A DNA stretch of 64,000 nt, from NCBI GenBank assembly GCA_963681505.1, contig OY811971.1, forward strand, positions 16,461,734 to 16,525,733, in the 5' to 3' direction. Position numbers and translations under genes: made by a program. Each line of letters begins with the position of its first letter. The stretch's first letter is position 1. The notes beneath the pieces are model-generated. The model ran no database searches. It had not been told where the DNA came from and saw nothing but the letters and a program-made list of their open reading frames with translations. Origin of the DNA: Eunapius fragilis. Taxonomy: Eukaryota; Porifera; Demospongiae; Spongillida; Spongillidae. This document shows, piece by piece, positions 11,020 through 22,353 of this stretch.

Positions 11020-12071
11020 TTATCTTTCCTTCTTCTTCTTCTTCTCAAGTTCCGACATCAGCGTTGGGTTAAGGAGCACCCAGAACTCCTTTTCCGTTTC
11101 AAAAAGGTGTTTAGACCGACGTTCCCAAAGCTGCCATGGAGTAGCACGTGACTGTGGAAGTAATACGTTAACTTCTTTGCTTACGCGTTGTTGGCGAGAA
11201 CGAATTCCTCGCCGCTTTGTTTCTTTGTTGGTACTCTCTCGTCTAAGTGTCCGTCTATACGTCGCTACTCCAACTACATATGGATCAAAATAGTGCTCAC
11301 TGATGTTAAGTTACACAAACAAACCTCGAATGTCGCTGTTCTCAAAATCCGGCCCAATTTCAGCTACGATTTTGTCCACAACCGTGCAGTTGTGAGCGCT
11401 GGATATCCTAGAAATGTTCTGAAAAACAAAAATAACTAGCACGTAACTCACGGCTCATCTGTTTTCAGGCGGCAGTCTTCACCAAAGGCCTCGTGAAGTT
11501 TTCTAATTTTCATCTTTTCAAAAGGAGGAACAAATATCGTGTGCATGCAAAAGTGTAATTGAATGCTTACCTGAAGAGATAGTGGCGTAATCCTTCTTCG
11601 TTTTGAAGACTTCTCACTGTTCGCGCCTGTAACTGCTCCCACATGAGACTCGACAATGGCCTTTAAGGACTCCTCTAAGGCCGAAACGCGATCGCATGTG
11701 GACTGAAGGACCTGGTTGATCCTAGCAATTTCGCTACCGAGGAGGGCCTTGATCTCCTCAACAGCAGCTGAAACTATCCGCTGGTGTGATTGATGGTCAT
11801 TCGGTAGAGCCTGACCTGGAAGCCACGACACATCATCTACAGGAATGCTGATTGATGGAGGTATGTGCATCCCCTGGCGAGGTCCATAAAAGCTGGTGGC
11901 GTTTGTCCCTGACGTCTGCTGCCTATATTCTGAGAAACCAGCTGCTTCGTGGTTCTGTTCACTACAAAGGTTCCTTGGAGTCAAAGGTGTGCGGGACTGA
12001 CGACCGCGACCAGCAGGAGGAGTTGCCATTTCTGCAAGCTTTTGTGAGCCACGTGGATTTTTCGCGCGCAA
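11020..12071 (-). CDS. CACTA second gene (TnpA-like position), four exons
   Basis: Four exons join in one frame: 12071-11571, 11513-11452, 11407-11325 and 11264-11020, with introns of 57, 44 and 60 nt and GT...AG borders. The first donor is GTAAGC and the stop is TAA at 11022-11020. The product is 296 residues (282 if the Met at 12029 is used). Visible parts are a Pro/Gln-rich N-terminus, a coiled coil around residues 105-145 (IKALLGSEIARINQVLQSTC), a nuclear-localisation-like SSKRRR and a very basic C-terminus (TYRRTLRR, IRSRQQRVSKEV, SELEKKKKER). I know no named family. The divergent position beside the transposase suggests a DNA-binding accessory protein, like plant TnpA. Expression is not shown. 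Confidence 0.7.
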
Positions 12072-12083
12072 AAATAATTAAAA
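12030..12083. promoter_or_regulatory. Presumed bidirectional promoter of the CACTA genes
   Basis: The two CACTA genes start head to head; ATGs are at 12071 (minus) and 12084 (plus), or 12029 and 12084 if the internal Met is used. Transcripts must therefore start within each other's leader or coding region. The gap contains an A/T-rich AAAAATAATTAAAA stretch. Function inferred from layout only. Confidence 0.4.
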
Positions 12084-14944
12084 ATGAACGGCGAGGGAAA
12101 TGAGTATGTGTGTATGGGATGCAATCAAAGTGCGTCAAAAGCAACTTACTATAGACACAAAATACCTGGTGTATGTTCCAGAAAATTTACTCCATTGCGA
12201 AATGAGAATGCAACCTTCTCGGAAGGAGCTGAGTCCGAGCCAGAGTTAACACACAGTGCTAGCGCAGAGGAAGAGTCAGCTGAGAACATATTTGGCATAG
12301 AGTCGGGCGAGGTAGATTTGGAAATGGCAGGAGTAGAGGTTCTTCCGGGAGACGAAGAAGGTGCCGATGTTGCTCCAGATGACACAAGTGTTGCTGAAAT
12401 TGACGTTGAATTAGAACTCACTACAACTCCTGAGGAAATGCGCCTGAATGCGTTTGTGAATACATTGGTGAGTTTCTTGACTTTTATTCAGCTGAAATTT
12501 GGTTTACCAGATAGAGGGTTGCAATCACTTCTTTATCTTGTTGCGTTTGTTATTGAAACAATTTATGCATTGATCCCATCAAACCACATATTAAGAAGCT
12601 TAAGGGATAAAATTCCAACGTCGCTTTATTCATTAAGAAAACGTGCAATGCTACCAAATGCAGGCATAAGGCAGTATTGTGTCTGCCCAAAATGTGATAC
12701 CTTGTACAGTGGTGGAAATCATACCATTCAAACCTGTACATACATTCAATTTCCCAATCATCCTCACAAAAGTCGCAAAGCTGCATGCAATGCATCACTT
12801 CTCAAAACAATAAAAAGCTCGTCATCTTACAAGCTTTTACCAAGAAAGTTGTACAGTTACAATTGCATCATAGAAAATGTTAAAAGGTTAATGTCACGAC
12901 CTGGATTTATGCAACTCTGCAGGGCATGGAATGACAGAACCGTGTCAAGTGGAGTATTAACAGATATTTATGATGGTGGTTTGTGGAATGATTTTAGGAA
13001 TTTTCAGGAAAGACCATTCTTGAATTTTCCTCATAACTTAGCATTTCTTTTGAATGTTGATTGGTTCCAGCCCTTTGATCATGTCCAATACAGTGTTGGT
13101 GTTCTATATCTTACTATTTTAAACTTGCCACGCTCTCAAAGGTACCTTTTAGAAAATGTTATTGTTGTTGGATGCATACCGGGCCCTAGCGAGCCCCACA
13201 ACCTTAATCCTTACCTTGAACCATTGGTTGAAGATTTACTAACCCTTTGGGATGGAGTAGTTTTCAAACCAGAGTCATATCCATTTCCAGTTGTAATTAG
13301 AGCCTGCCTTCTTGGAGTAGCCTGTGATCTTCCTGCAACCAGAAAAGTGTGTGGCTTCACTGGTCATACATCAACCCAAGGATGCTCCAAGTGCATGAAA
13401 ACATTTAAATGTAATAGTTTTGGTGAAAAGCTTGACTATTCAGGATTTAATAGAGAAACTTGGATACCAAGAACTCAAGTTATGCATAATGAAGCAGTGA
13501 ATGCTCTCTAGGTAAAGCAACTTGTTTATCTCAACAGGAGCGCATTGAAAAGATGTATGGTGTCAGGATCTCAGCTCTTGTAAAACTACCATACTTCAAC
13601 ATAATTCGACAACATGTTGTTGATGCTATGCATAATTTATATCTGGGTACAGCCAAACATTTGATTACCATTTGGAAGGAAATGGGATTGTTAACATCAA
13701 ATGAATTAGACATAATTCAAAACAGGGTTGACGAAATGGATGTGCCACATGGCATTGGAAGGATACCAAATAAAATATCATCAAAGTTTAGCAGCCTAAC
13801 AGCAGATCAGTGGCGAAATTGGACAAATATATATTCCTTGTACGCACTGCATAATATTTTACCATCTGAACATTACTCATGCTGGAGTATCTTTGTCGAG
13901 GCATCGATTATTCTATCTCAATACTCTATATCTAAGGAAGACTTGAAGAAAGCTGATGAAAAATTGATTCTTTTTTGCCAAACATTTGAAACATTATATG
14001 GGTCTCAATCATGCACACCTAATATGCATTTACATTGCCACATAAAGGAATGTGTTTTAGATTTTGGTCCAATTTCGTCATTCTGGGTATTTCCATTTGA
14101 ACGTTTTAATGGAATAATGCAGTCATTTCTTAATAATTGGGTTTCTCCTGAGCTTCAAATGATGAAAAAGTTCATTTCATATCAGAATGTGATTTCTTTT
14201 CCCACATCAACCTCTGCCAAACTTGATTATATTCAGTTTGATGAAGGAAGCAGTCTGTTTGGAGAAGGATCTTTGGTGCAAACAGCAACAGATGGCTATG
14301 AGCGTCAGATATATGCGCAAAACTATATCTGTCCTCTCAATTCAATTAATGCTGTACAATTAAAATTTCATACAATTGGTCCTAGAATATTTGAAAACTA
14401 TTTTTCTGATGATGAAGTAAAGAACATCACAAATGTGTACAGCTGGCTTTATCCTCAGTTCATTTCACACCCCCTATTTGTTTGCCGAACACATTTACAA
14501 TTTTATGACTTGCATGCCCATGGAGAACATTTGATTTCCATCAGAGCTAGATCAATGCGTTCATGCACAATCATGGCAATATTTCCAAAGCTAGGTGGGA
14601 CAATAGATCCTGAACAGAAAGTTCTTAGATTTGGAGAAGTTCAGTTCTTCATTCAACATTCCATTCAGTTACCAAACACAGCTATCACTACTGTTCATAG
14701 TCAAACAAAACACCTATTTGCTAAAGTCAAATGGTTCTGTCAACATCCTGGAGAAAATACAGTCTCTTGGCCTCTGAAGATTGTTGCAACAGATTTTGAG
14801 CCAGAAGGTCCATCAACATTTATTCCAGTCAGCAGAATAATATGTAGATGTGCAATTGCTAAGAAACAACCAATAGCATTTGATTGTGGTCATGATGTTG
14901 TTAATATTGTGTGTCCTTTGTTTACTACAGTTGTTCAATTGTAA
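12084..14944 (+). pseudogene. CACTA/EnSpm-type transposase with a single frame break
   Basis: First part 12084-13511 (475 aa): a C2HC-like finger at residues 11-32 (CMGC...H...C), an acidic region, a CPKC site, the block LNVDWFQPF (likely first catalytic Asp, ~residue 325) and CSKCMKTF near the end. The second part starts in another frame near 13500 (GKATCLSQQERIEK), then VVDAMHNLYLGTAKH (likely second Asp) and FERFNGIMQSF (likely Glu), ending at TAA 14942-14944. Together about 950 residues. The join is best explained by a 1-nt loss near 13508. A 41-nt intron (GTGAAT...CAACAG, 13497-13537) would also restore frame but would delete family-like residues. If spliced, the gene could be active. 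Confidence 0.85.
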
Positions 14945-15269
14945 TTTCAGTTATGTTGAAATGAAATGAAGTTTTTGGTTAAAGGTATAATTCATTGCAG
15001 TCTGCATGGTTGTTAAGGTACTTTTACCAGATTATTCCATTAAGTGAACAACACTTCATTAATATGAAACAAAAACTGAAGCAAATTATATAATTGATAT
15101 TGAACAATAACAAGACAAAACACAAACAGATATGAAAAGTTAGCATTGATAAAAACGTCACTAATACAACTTTATGTTCAGCATTTAGTCCACTGTAGGA
15201 CATGAAATTTGAAATATGCGTCAAAATGAACAAAGAGATTACAGAGCTCAATAAAGCAGTTCGCATCCT

Positions 15270-16800
15270 ACCACAGTCACTGGGTAAAGATCTGTCACGT
15301 TGGAAAGCTTAACAAACAAGCAATCCGTGTGAAAGAGTACGACCAAGTTATGTCATTCCCACGTAAAATAGACAAAATAGATGCCATATGCTCACCTGAT
15401 GTAGCCACGCCTACCCCTGTCACATGACCTCTTGCACTGTCACCGGCGAGAAGGTCTGTCACATTGGAAAGCTTAACCAACCAGCAATCTGTCGATAAGA
15501 GGAAGACAAGTAATGTCATACCCACATACAATACACTAAATGGAAGCCACTTACTCACCTGATGTAGCCACGCCTACCCCAGTCACATGACCTCTTGCAC
15601 TGTCACTGAGATGAAGGTCTATCACATTGGAAAGCTTAACCAATCACCAATCAGCCCGTAAGAATAAGACGAGTAATGTCATACCCACGTACAATAGACA
15701 AAATGGATGCCACATGTTCAACTGATGTAGCCACGCCTACCCCAGTCGCAAGACCTCTTGCACTGTCACTGGGGAGAAGGTCTGCTGCATTTGAAAGCTT
15801 AACCAACCAGCAATCCGTCCGTGAAAGGAAGACAAGTAATGTCATACCCACATACAATACACAAAATGGAAGCCACATACTCACCTGATGTAGCCACGCC
15901 TACCCCAGTCACATGACCTCTTGCTGCACTGTCACTGAGGTGAAGGTCTATCACATTGGAAAGCTTAACCAATCACCAATCAGTCCGTAAGAATAAGACG
16001 AGTAATGTCATACCCACGTACAATAGACAAAATGGATGCCACATGTTCAACTGATGTAGCCACGCCTACCCCAGTCACATGACCTCTTGCACTGTCACCG
16101 GGGTGAAGGTATGTTGCATTGGAAAGCTTAACCAACCAGCAATCCATCCGTAAAAGGAAGACAAGTAATGTCATACCCACATACAATAGACAAAATGGAA
16201 GCCACATACTCACCTGATGTAGCCACGCCTACTCCAGTCACAAGACCTCTTGCACTGTCACCGGGGAGAAGGTCTGCTGCATTGGAAAGCTTAACCAACC
16301 AGCAATCCGTCCGTGAAAGGAAGACAAGTAATGTCATACCCACATACAGTACACAAAATGGAAACCACATGCTCACCTGATGTAGCCACGCCTACCCCAG
16401 TCACATGACCTCTTGCACTGTCACTGAGGTGAAGGTCTATCACATTGGAAAGCTTAACCAATCACCAATCAGTCCGTAAGAATAAGACGAGTAATGTCAT
16501 ACCCACGTACAATAGACAAAATGGATGCCACATGTTCAACTGATGTAGCCATGCCTACCCCAGTCACATGACCTCTTGCACTGTCACCGGGGTGAAGGTC
16601 TGTCACATTGGAAAGCTTAACCAATCACCAATTTCATACCCATGCACAATAGACAAAATGGATGCCACATACTCAACTGATGCAGCCACGCCTACCCTGT
16701 CACAAGACCTCTTGCACTGTCACTGGGGTGAAGGTCTGTCACGTTGGAAAGCTTAACCAATTACCAATCTGTCCAAAAGAGTAAGACAAGTAATGTGATG
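15270..16800. repeat. 163-bp tandem repeat array (about 9 copies)
   Basis: The landmark TGATGTAGCCACGCC starts at 15397, 15560, 15723, 15886, 16052, 16215, 16378 and 16541, with a variant at 16678. The period is 163 bp (once 166; last unit shortened to 137). Two unit types alternate over much of the array: one with CAGCAATCCGTCCG and the other with CACCAATCAGTCCGTAAGAA. This gives a ~326-bp higher-order period. The array lies inside the CACTA element between the transposase stop and the right terminal region. Open frames across it are repeat artefacts. Confidence 0.93.
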
Positions 16801-17029
16801 GCAATAAAGTACAGTGACAAAGATTCCAATAAACAGACGCATTGGGTATGATGCGACACACGTAGAAATTCACGTTTGTTCGCCGGACTGTAAAACTACT
16901 ACAATTGTGAGACTTAACATATCCTAATCCGACTACTGTAACTTTACCTTTTGAATTGAACGCACTTACCATTCATGCGATAAGTTAGCTCTTTGAAAAC
17001 CAATAATTAAAGCATCATTAACAGCAGTT

Positions 17030-17233
17030 ATTGTGTATTTCGATGTCAGTCAGTTATACACAAGTGTGTATATCTCGAGGTGTTCACACATGGCGGCTGA
17101 TAAGGAATGAATACGTTTTATCAGTTATACGCCTGTTATACGTATGGTGTATATCCGAAGTATACCCAAATGCGTATAACCCTATGTATATTGAATATAT
17201 ACACATCGAGTATAACTGCCTTTTTCCATAGTG
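17030..17233. promoter_or_regulatory. CACTA right subterminal repeats and TIR
   Basis: Dense GTATAC/TATACGC words in both orientations mirror the left end, ending in GTATAACTGCC and the TIR at 17233. TSD TCA follows. Confidence 0.75.
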
Positions 17234-17237
17234 TCAG

Positions 17238-17653
17238 TCAGCTATTATCATGTTCCTACTTCAATATTCAAACGCGGACGTAAGGTACGTGACGCAGTTC
17301 CACTCCGATAAAATGGTAATTGTTTCTGGTTGAATGCTTCTTCGTAAGTAATGCAGGTGGGAGGGAATATTATCAACTTCCGTTCCAACTATCTGGAGTG
17401 TTGCAGTGATACATCCAGAGGATATGTGGCTTAAAACGGTGATTTTGGCACAACAGAGAGTATACCTGGTACCAAGTACAGCTCCATATTAATTAATTAA
17501 ATTCATACGTATAAACCTGACAGTTTATGGTGTAATAAGTGCAATGTGAAAAATGTATCCAATTCCTCGAGCTACAGAGGTGGTGCTTATTTTTCAGCTA
17601 AAGATCAGCAGAAACTGTTTACACTCACTGGTAAACGACTCATAATAGGCTTT
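17238..17653 (+). repeat. Direct repeat A, left copy
   Basis: About 410 bp that recurs in the same orientation at 36421-36830 with roughly 90% or better identity by eye. The left copy starts right after the CACTA target duplication. Neither copy has an LTR-like TG...CA border. It flanks the inverted arms B/B'. Confidence 0.8.
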
Positions 17654-17851
17654 TTTTTTTCTAGTCTCGTTCCTTGACCCTATTTATTGGGAATAGGGTC
17701 TAGTAAAACGCGAACAAATTTCGGTTGCAAGCGCTGGAATCTCGGCGGCACCAATCAGATTACAGGTATGCGTGGAATGTAATATAGGGCGTGTCTAAGT
17801 AGGCCGCGCGAGTGCACGTGTACATGGTTACGTGTATTATGGTATCACCAA
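17654..17851. repeat. MITE-like insert between A and B
   Basis: Begins TAGTCTCGTTCCTTGACC, related to the Mutator-like TIR family found elsewhere in the window. It has a short inverted repeat around CCCTATTTATTGGGAATAGGG. A similar end occurs at 9757-9810. The right boundary is unclear. Confidence 0.5.
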
Positions 17852-18224
17852 TAATACATCTCTGCGCGAACTCAATGATGCCATATAATGCTGAATGTTA
17901 TATAGCTCGTTATTTGGTCACTGTCATGGTGAGATGGCAATAGAGACTGGCAACCTCCCTGGACACTGTTCGATCAGCTTTGATGGAGAGCCGGCAAATC
18001 AACCATATATGTTGTGCTTCGATACCCTTGATGCTGACAAGATAGATGCAATGTTTAGGATCGTGTTTTTCTAGTGTTTCCTGATCTCTGACCTAAGCAG
18101 GTGACCTCTGAATCCCACCTCTGAAATGACATTACATTAATCAGTTTAGGCAGCCTGCTACATGCAGCACTAGTGAGTTGGAAATCAATATGTCAGCTGG
18201 TGGTGGTCTGGTGGTGCATGGTCA

Positions 18225-18490
18225 TGGGTACCCATGTCCAGTGTCACAATGAACGTTTTGTGCCTATACTTATGTTTTGTCTGAAGACAACGGCGCTGTC
18301 TTCAGACAAAACATTAACATAGGCACAAAACGTTCAAGCATCAGCAGGATCGTAATGTACTCACTGCTCTACATCAATTCTTACATGCTTTGGGCACCAC
18401 GTAAGATCATGTAGGGGTAAAGGGGTCATCTCCAATATGATCTTAAGTGGTGCCCCAAGGAGTGTGTAGAGCAGTGAGTACATTACATCT
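18225..18490. repeat. Nested palindromes in arm B
   Basis: Two adjacent foldbacks. One is centred near 18295 (TGAACGTTTTGTGCCTATAC and its complement). The other is centred near 18420 (GTAATGTACTCACTGCTCTACA and complement). The second motif recurs near 19270, 34560, 35790 and 35920, so it is a dispersed MITE family. Confidence 0.8.
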
Positions 18491-18844
18491 GGCTGATGTT
18501 TTCAATTCATGACCACACGAGTTGGCACTACAAGCAAGGAGGAATAAAAGGCTGCTAAAAGCCTAGCCTTGTCAGCATAGCAAACAAATATCTAACTGAA
18601 AGTCTAAAATTTGTGATTTCTCCATGAGCTTCTTCTTCTTAGGACATAAATCTGATGCGATTTTATTATGAATGGTTGCAGCACCTGAAATGACAAGGGT
18701 GGCACTGTGGAAGCTTGTGTCTTTAAGGCCATGCAGGCAATAGCCTGATATGGTTATCACACAAGGCCAAGTTTTTTTGCTGTATTTTCCTTGCTATGTA
18801 GGAGAGTTTTTGCAATCTAAAATCAAGGGAAGAAGAAAAGGATC

Positions 18845-19040
18845 ATATTGAGAGTTACGTAACTCTCATATAAGATTTGACCCCGATTATGAATGTCATT
18901 TAGAAAACGCGACCCGCTTCTAACAAGACTCCTGACGATTGGATGGCTTACCTTGTTGTCGTCATCGCATAAGAAGACAACAACAAGCCGTTTCGTGATT
19001 GTTTGATGTCACATGGTACAATGCTCTTAAATCAAGGAAA
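18845..19040 (-). repeat. E2 right-arm fragment inserted in arm B
   Basis: Positions 18868-19015 match the right arm of the E2 foldback (24612 onward). The stretch AAATCAAGG.AAGAAGAAAAGGATCA flanks it on both sides, whereas arm B' has it once near 35430, giving the empty-site sequence. Confidence 0.75.
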
Positions 19041-20027
19041 GAAGAAAAGGATCACATGGTACAATGCTCTCAAGGGACACCAATTGCATCATAGCTGCAT
19101 GTGCTGCTTTGAGATGCAATAAAGGCAGAACACATGGTATAGACAGTAAGTTTAATTAGGCAAACTCACATCTCACTATTATCTATTAGAACTGCACTGA
19201 AATTTTCTTTAGTTGCAGAACAGTAACAAGAATGCCTCGGCTTTTTATGTTGAGACATAGCTGTGCGCGGAAGCAGTGTAGAGCAGGGAGTGCACTATAG
19301 GATCCTGCTGATGTATTCAATACCAAGCCGCAATTAGATGAATGTTAGTCACTCTCCCTAACCACAAGTTGGCACCATGAACAAGGAGGAAAAATAGGCT
19401 GCATGTGTGAATATGAAGGAATAATACAAACGGATTAACCTCACACCTATACAAAACATCACAATGGTACTTCCTATAGTCCATAGGCCCCCACATGCAT
19501 GACGTCACAGGGATTTTATACAATCCCACACATAGCGGAAATGTCACATATACAATATATACATACTCATTTGCACCAACATTGGATTAAATAATAAATC
19601 CCTCACACTTATAAAATTGCGGATAAATCAGGACATTTTAGTTTTATATAAGCATGTTGACTTAAACACTAACAAAGTTTCACGCCCACATTTCTTTATC
19701 CTTTTAGACAACTACACGGCACAGATAAATAGTTCAATAAATATATATATATTTCAACACCAATGGTACATTATTACTTGCATGACCTATGGAATTATAA
19801 ATGCTCCGATAGTCTCTTTGTCCGTCATCATGCATGTGCTTTTTAAAATTATTAATAACATTGCAGAATACATGTGTATTAATTTTACATTCAAATAGAT
19901 AAGTTAATGGCAATGAACCATTGCCATATTTATGGTATAGTAATGGTATTGCCATTTATTTGTGTATGTGGACATGATTTATACAGAGTTAACAGGAGTG
20001 AAATTGAAAGTGAAAAGAACCTCTGAA

Positions 20028-20924
20028 ATGTCAAGTGGGCTAGATGGTACGTACATCTTGCTGATTGAACATCAACCAGTGTTTAGAATGAGATTCTATA
20101 ATGCATGTTTTGGATGCATTTCAATGTAGCATGACACCACTTATCCTTTTCTAATCGGTGCCCTGATGCCGTCGAACAGAGAACACATCTTCTTCACACT
20201 ACAGCGCAATTGCTGATGTCTACGACCAATGCAATGCACAGATCTTAGAAGAATTATTCAAAGTTGTATATCGCTTGGTTAGCTTTGACGGGGACGATAC
20301 TGTGGTTGACATCGGTGGCGGAACTGGAACCCTCACACATGCCATCTATAAGCGAGCAGGGTTGAAGCGCGGCATCTTGTGCGTAGATTCCTCAGAGCAA
20401 ATGCTCAGAGAGGCTGGTAAAAAGGAAGGGATCCATCCGCTCATGATGACAGCCGAAGAATTCTTCGGGAATAAAGAGAACTACACTTTCGACAAGGCGT
20501 TAATTCTGTTGCAGCATCCACCTCTTCTCAGATGTTACCTCCATTTTCAAGATGTGGGCTCAGTGGATAACCCCTGGTTCACTTTGCTTCATCCTGACAA
20601 GGCCAGCGAAGACTAAAATACCCTTCTTTGCCAAGGCCATACCGTTGTATGAGAAGTCGTGTGCTGATATTCCGGCCATCATTGAGTGCTTAAGGTGCCA
20701 TGGTATGGCGGTCGAGGTGTCAGAAGAAATTATGGAGATGAAAATGAGTAAGCACCAGTGGTACACCATGTTGAGGGCAAGGTATATGACCCATTTGCGT
20801 GCCCCTGACAGACAGTGATATTGAAGATGGGATCAATGAGTTGGAACGAGAGAAATTCATCAGCAATGACGATATCACTGTCCTAGACAACATTACAGCC
20901 ATCATTGTGCGCAAAGATAAATAG
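20028..20924 (+). pseudogene. SAM-dependent methyltransferase, left-arm copy (frameshifted)
   Basis: Same gene as 32941-33842. Exon 1 is 20028-20046 (ATG, donor GTACGT) and exon 2 starts at 20180 after CAG. Motif I VVDIGGGTGTL is intact. Compared with the other copy it has one extra T near 20509 and one extra C near 20805, each shifting the frame, so the encoded protein breaks after about residue 135. The stop TAG used by the ancestral frame is at 20922-20924. This copy is probably a pseudogene created after the inverted duplication, unless the two single-base insertions are sequencing errors. Confidence 0.8.
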
Positions 20925-21948
20925 GCTAGATTTACATTTTTTATTATGATTAGAGTTAGTTTGTATACAATGTGGCACTCACACGTTGAACCATCATGCA
21001 TTTCTCATTTCACTAATCAACATCTTCCTCCATTTTACTTTTTAAAAGACATACAAGTACTGTAAACAAAATCAAGGAATGGCTGACTTTGAAATGACTT
21101 TATATGATTTTAAGAAGCAAACCAAAATTTACCACCATTGTATATGCATTATTGTGATGAATGTCTCTAGAGTGGCAATGTGCCTTCTAAATGCACGTTA
21201 TTCCAATCGATATCATCTCTTTTATACATGTGTAACTAAGTTCTTCTATGCCGTCCAATATTATCAGAATTGCTGTATGATAGATTCGATGGAATTATTG
21301 CATGTACTAGTCCATTTAAGCGTATTCCTATGGCCAACAAATTGTGTACATCGATAACAGTAGCTCTTTAAAAAATGTATGCAACTCCTGTTCGGTACCA
21401 ATAGGAGCCACAACCACATATTGCATATATAGTAATGAGATTTACTGAAACTGCATGGGGTAGTCTAAATACACTTCATAATGTACATTGTCTAATGAAT
21501 ATATTGTCCACGCTTTTGCTTATCTGCACACTAGTCTCGTACCCAGACCCACATCGCAGCTGCGGATGGAATACATCACCGCCTACGCGAGTAGTGGGTC
21601 TGGTGTCCTCCTTTACAAATTTCTGTCCAGTTGCGCCGGAATGTTGTAGCGCCCAATCAGATTTGAGGTATGCGCTAATTGCATATTCTAGTTATCAATC
21701 GAAGTTATCGGTTATGGCGGTAAGGCTAGAGATGGATGAAGTACAGGTAATGCGTGCGATTCAGTCGGCGGGTGAACGTATGGGGTTAAGGACGAACAGT
21801 TCCGAGTCATCGAAGACGTGGTCCGTTTTCGGGACACGTTCGTAAGCTTACCAACAGGTTACGGCGTTCTGATCTGCTATGGGTATTTATTTGACGAGCT
21901 ATCGGTTCGAGAGGTACGAAGCAAGCCCCTCACAATCGCGCCAAAAAG

Positions 21949-22100
21949 CACAGCAAAAAAAGGGGGTCGAATCAAAATTTGATTTGCAATTGATTGATCA
22001 ATGACATTCTGATACAGGATTGATACAACATTCTGTATCAGAATGTCATTGATCAATCAATTGCAAATCAAAATTTGATTCGACGCGTTTTTTTGCTGTG
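21949..22100. mobile_element. CACAG-ended foldback MITE (152 bp), copy 1
   Basis: Near-perfect foldback beginning CACAGCAAAAAAA and ending in its complement, with 3-bp duplication AAG on both sides (21946-21948, 22101-22103). A relative lies at 63561-63730. The 3-bp duplication and CAC ends suggest a CACTA-related MITE. Confidence 0.85.
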
Positions 22101-22353
22101 AAGGCAAAGAGTGAGAAGCGATGTCACAGCCGATCCTCATCTTAGGAGAGAAGCCCGTCGTCTGAGTTCAAGCGGCGCGAGAGGACCACCACTCCAGGTC
22201 ACGGGAGAGCAGCTTCCTCAACGCCCCCTTCAGCCTACACTACCATGTCCCTACCCCTCGAGGCACGAAGTCAAGAGGTGTAAGCATGCCCACTTTGATA
22301 AACTTACCTCTCCCATAGACGATCCTTCCTCACTCCCCGTTTGACTGAGATAC

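Larger units (their letters stand above)
10426..17233 (+). mobile_element. Complete CACTA/EnSpm (CMC) DNA transposon, 6808 bp
   Basis: Left end CACTGTGGAAAAA.CAGTTATAC and right end (reversed) CACTATGGAAAAA.CAGTTATAC form TIRs starting CACTG/CACTA. The element is flanked by a perfect 3-bp duplication TCA (10423-10425 and 17234-17236), as expected for CACTA elements. About 200 bp inside each end is packed with short TATAC/GTATA subterminal repeats. It encodes a two-part transposase frame (12084-14944), a divergent four-exon gene (11020-12071) and a tandem array (15270-16800). Structurally intact, but the transposase frame is broken once. Confidence 0.93.

Noticed and set aside
11448-12071. Single-exon 207-residue minus-strand protein
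   Set aside because: The first intron (57 nt) happens to stay open; clean GT/AG borders and two further exons make the four-exon model better.
15290-16380. Repeated ~77-residue minus-strand ORFs (MSMWLPFCVLYVGMTLLV type)
   Set aside because: They recur with the 163-bp tandem unit and have no start context or motif; artefacts of the array.
15270-16800. CRISPR array
   Set aside because: Units are 163-bp satellite-like tandem repeats with no spacers; eukaryotic transposon context.
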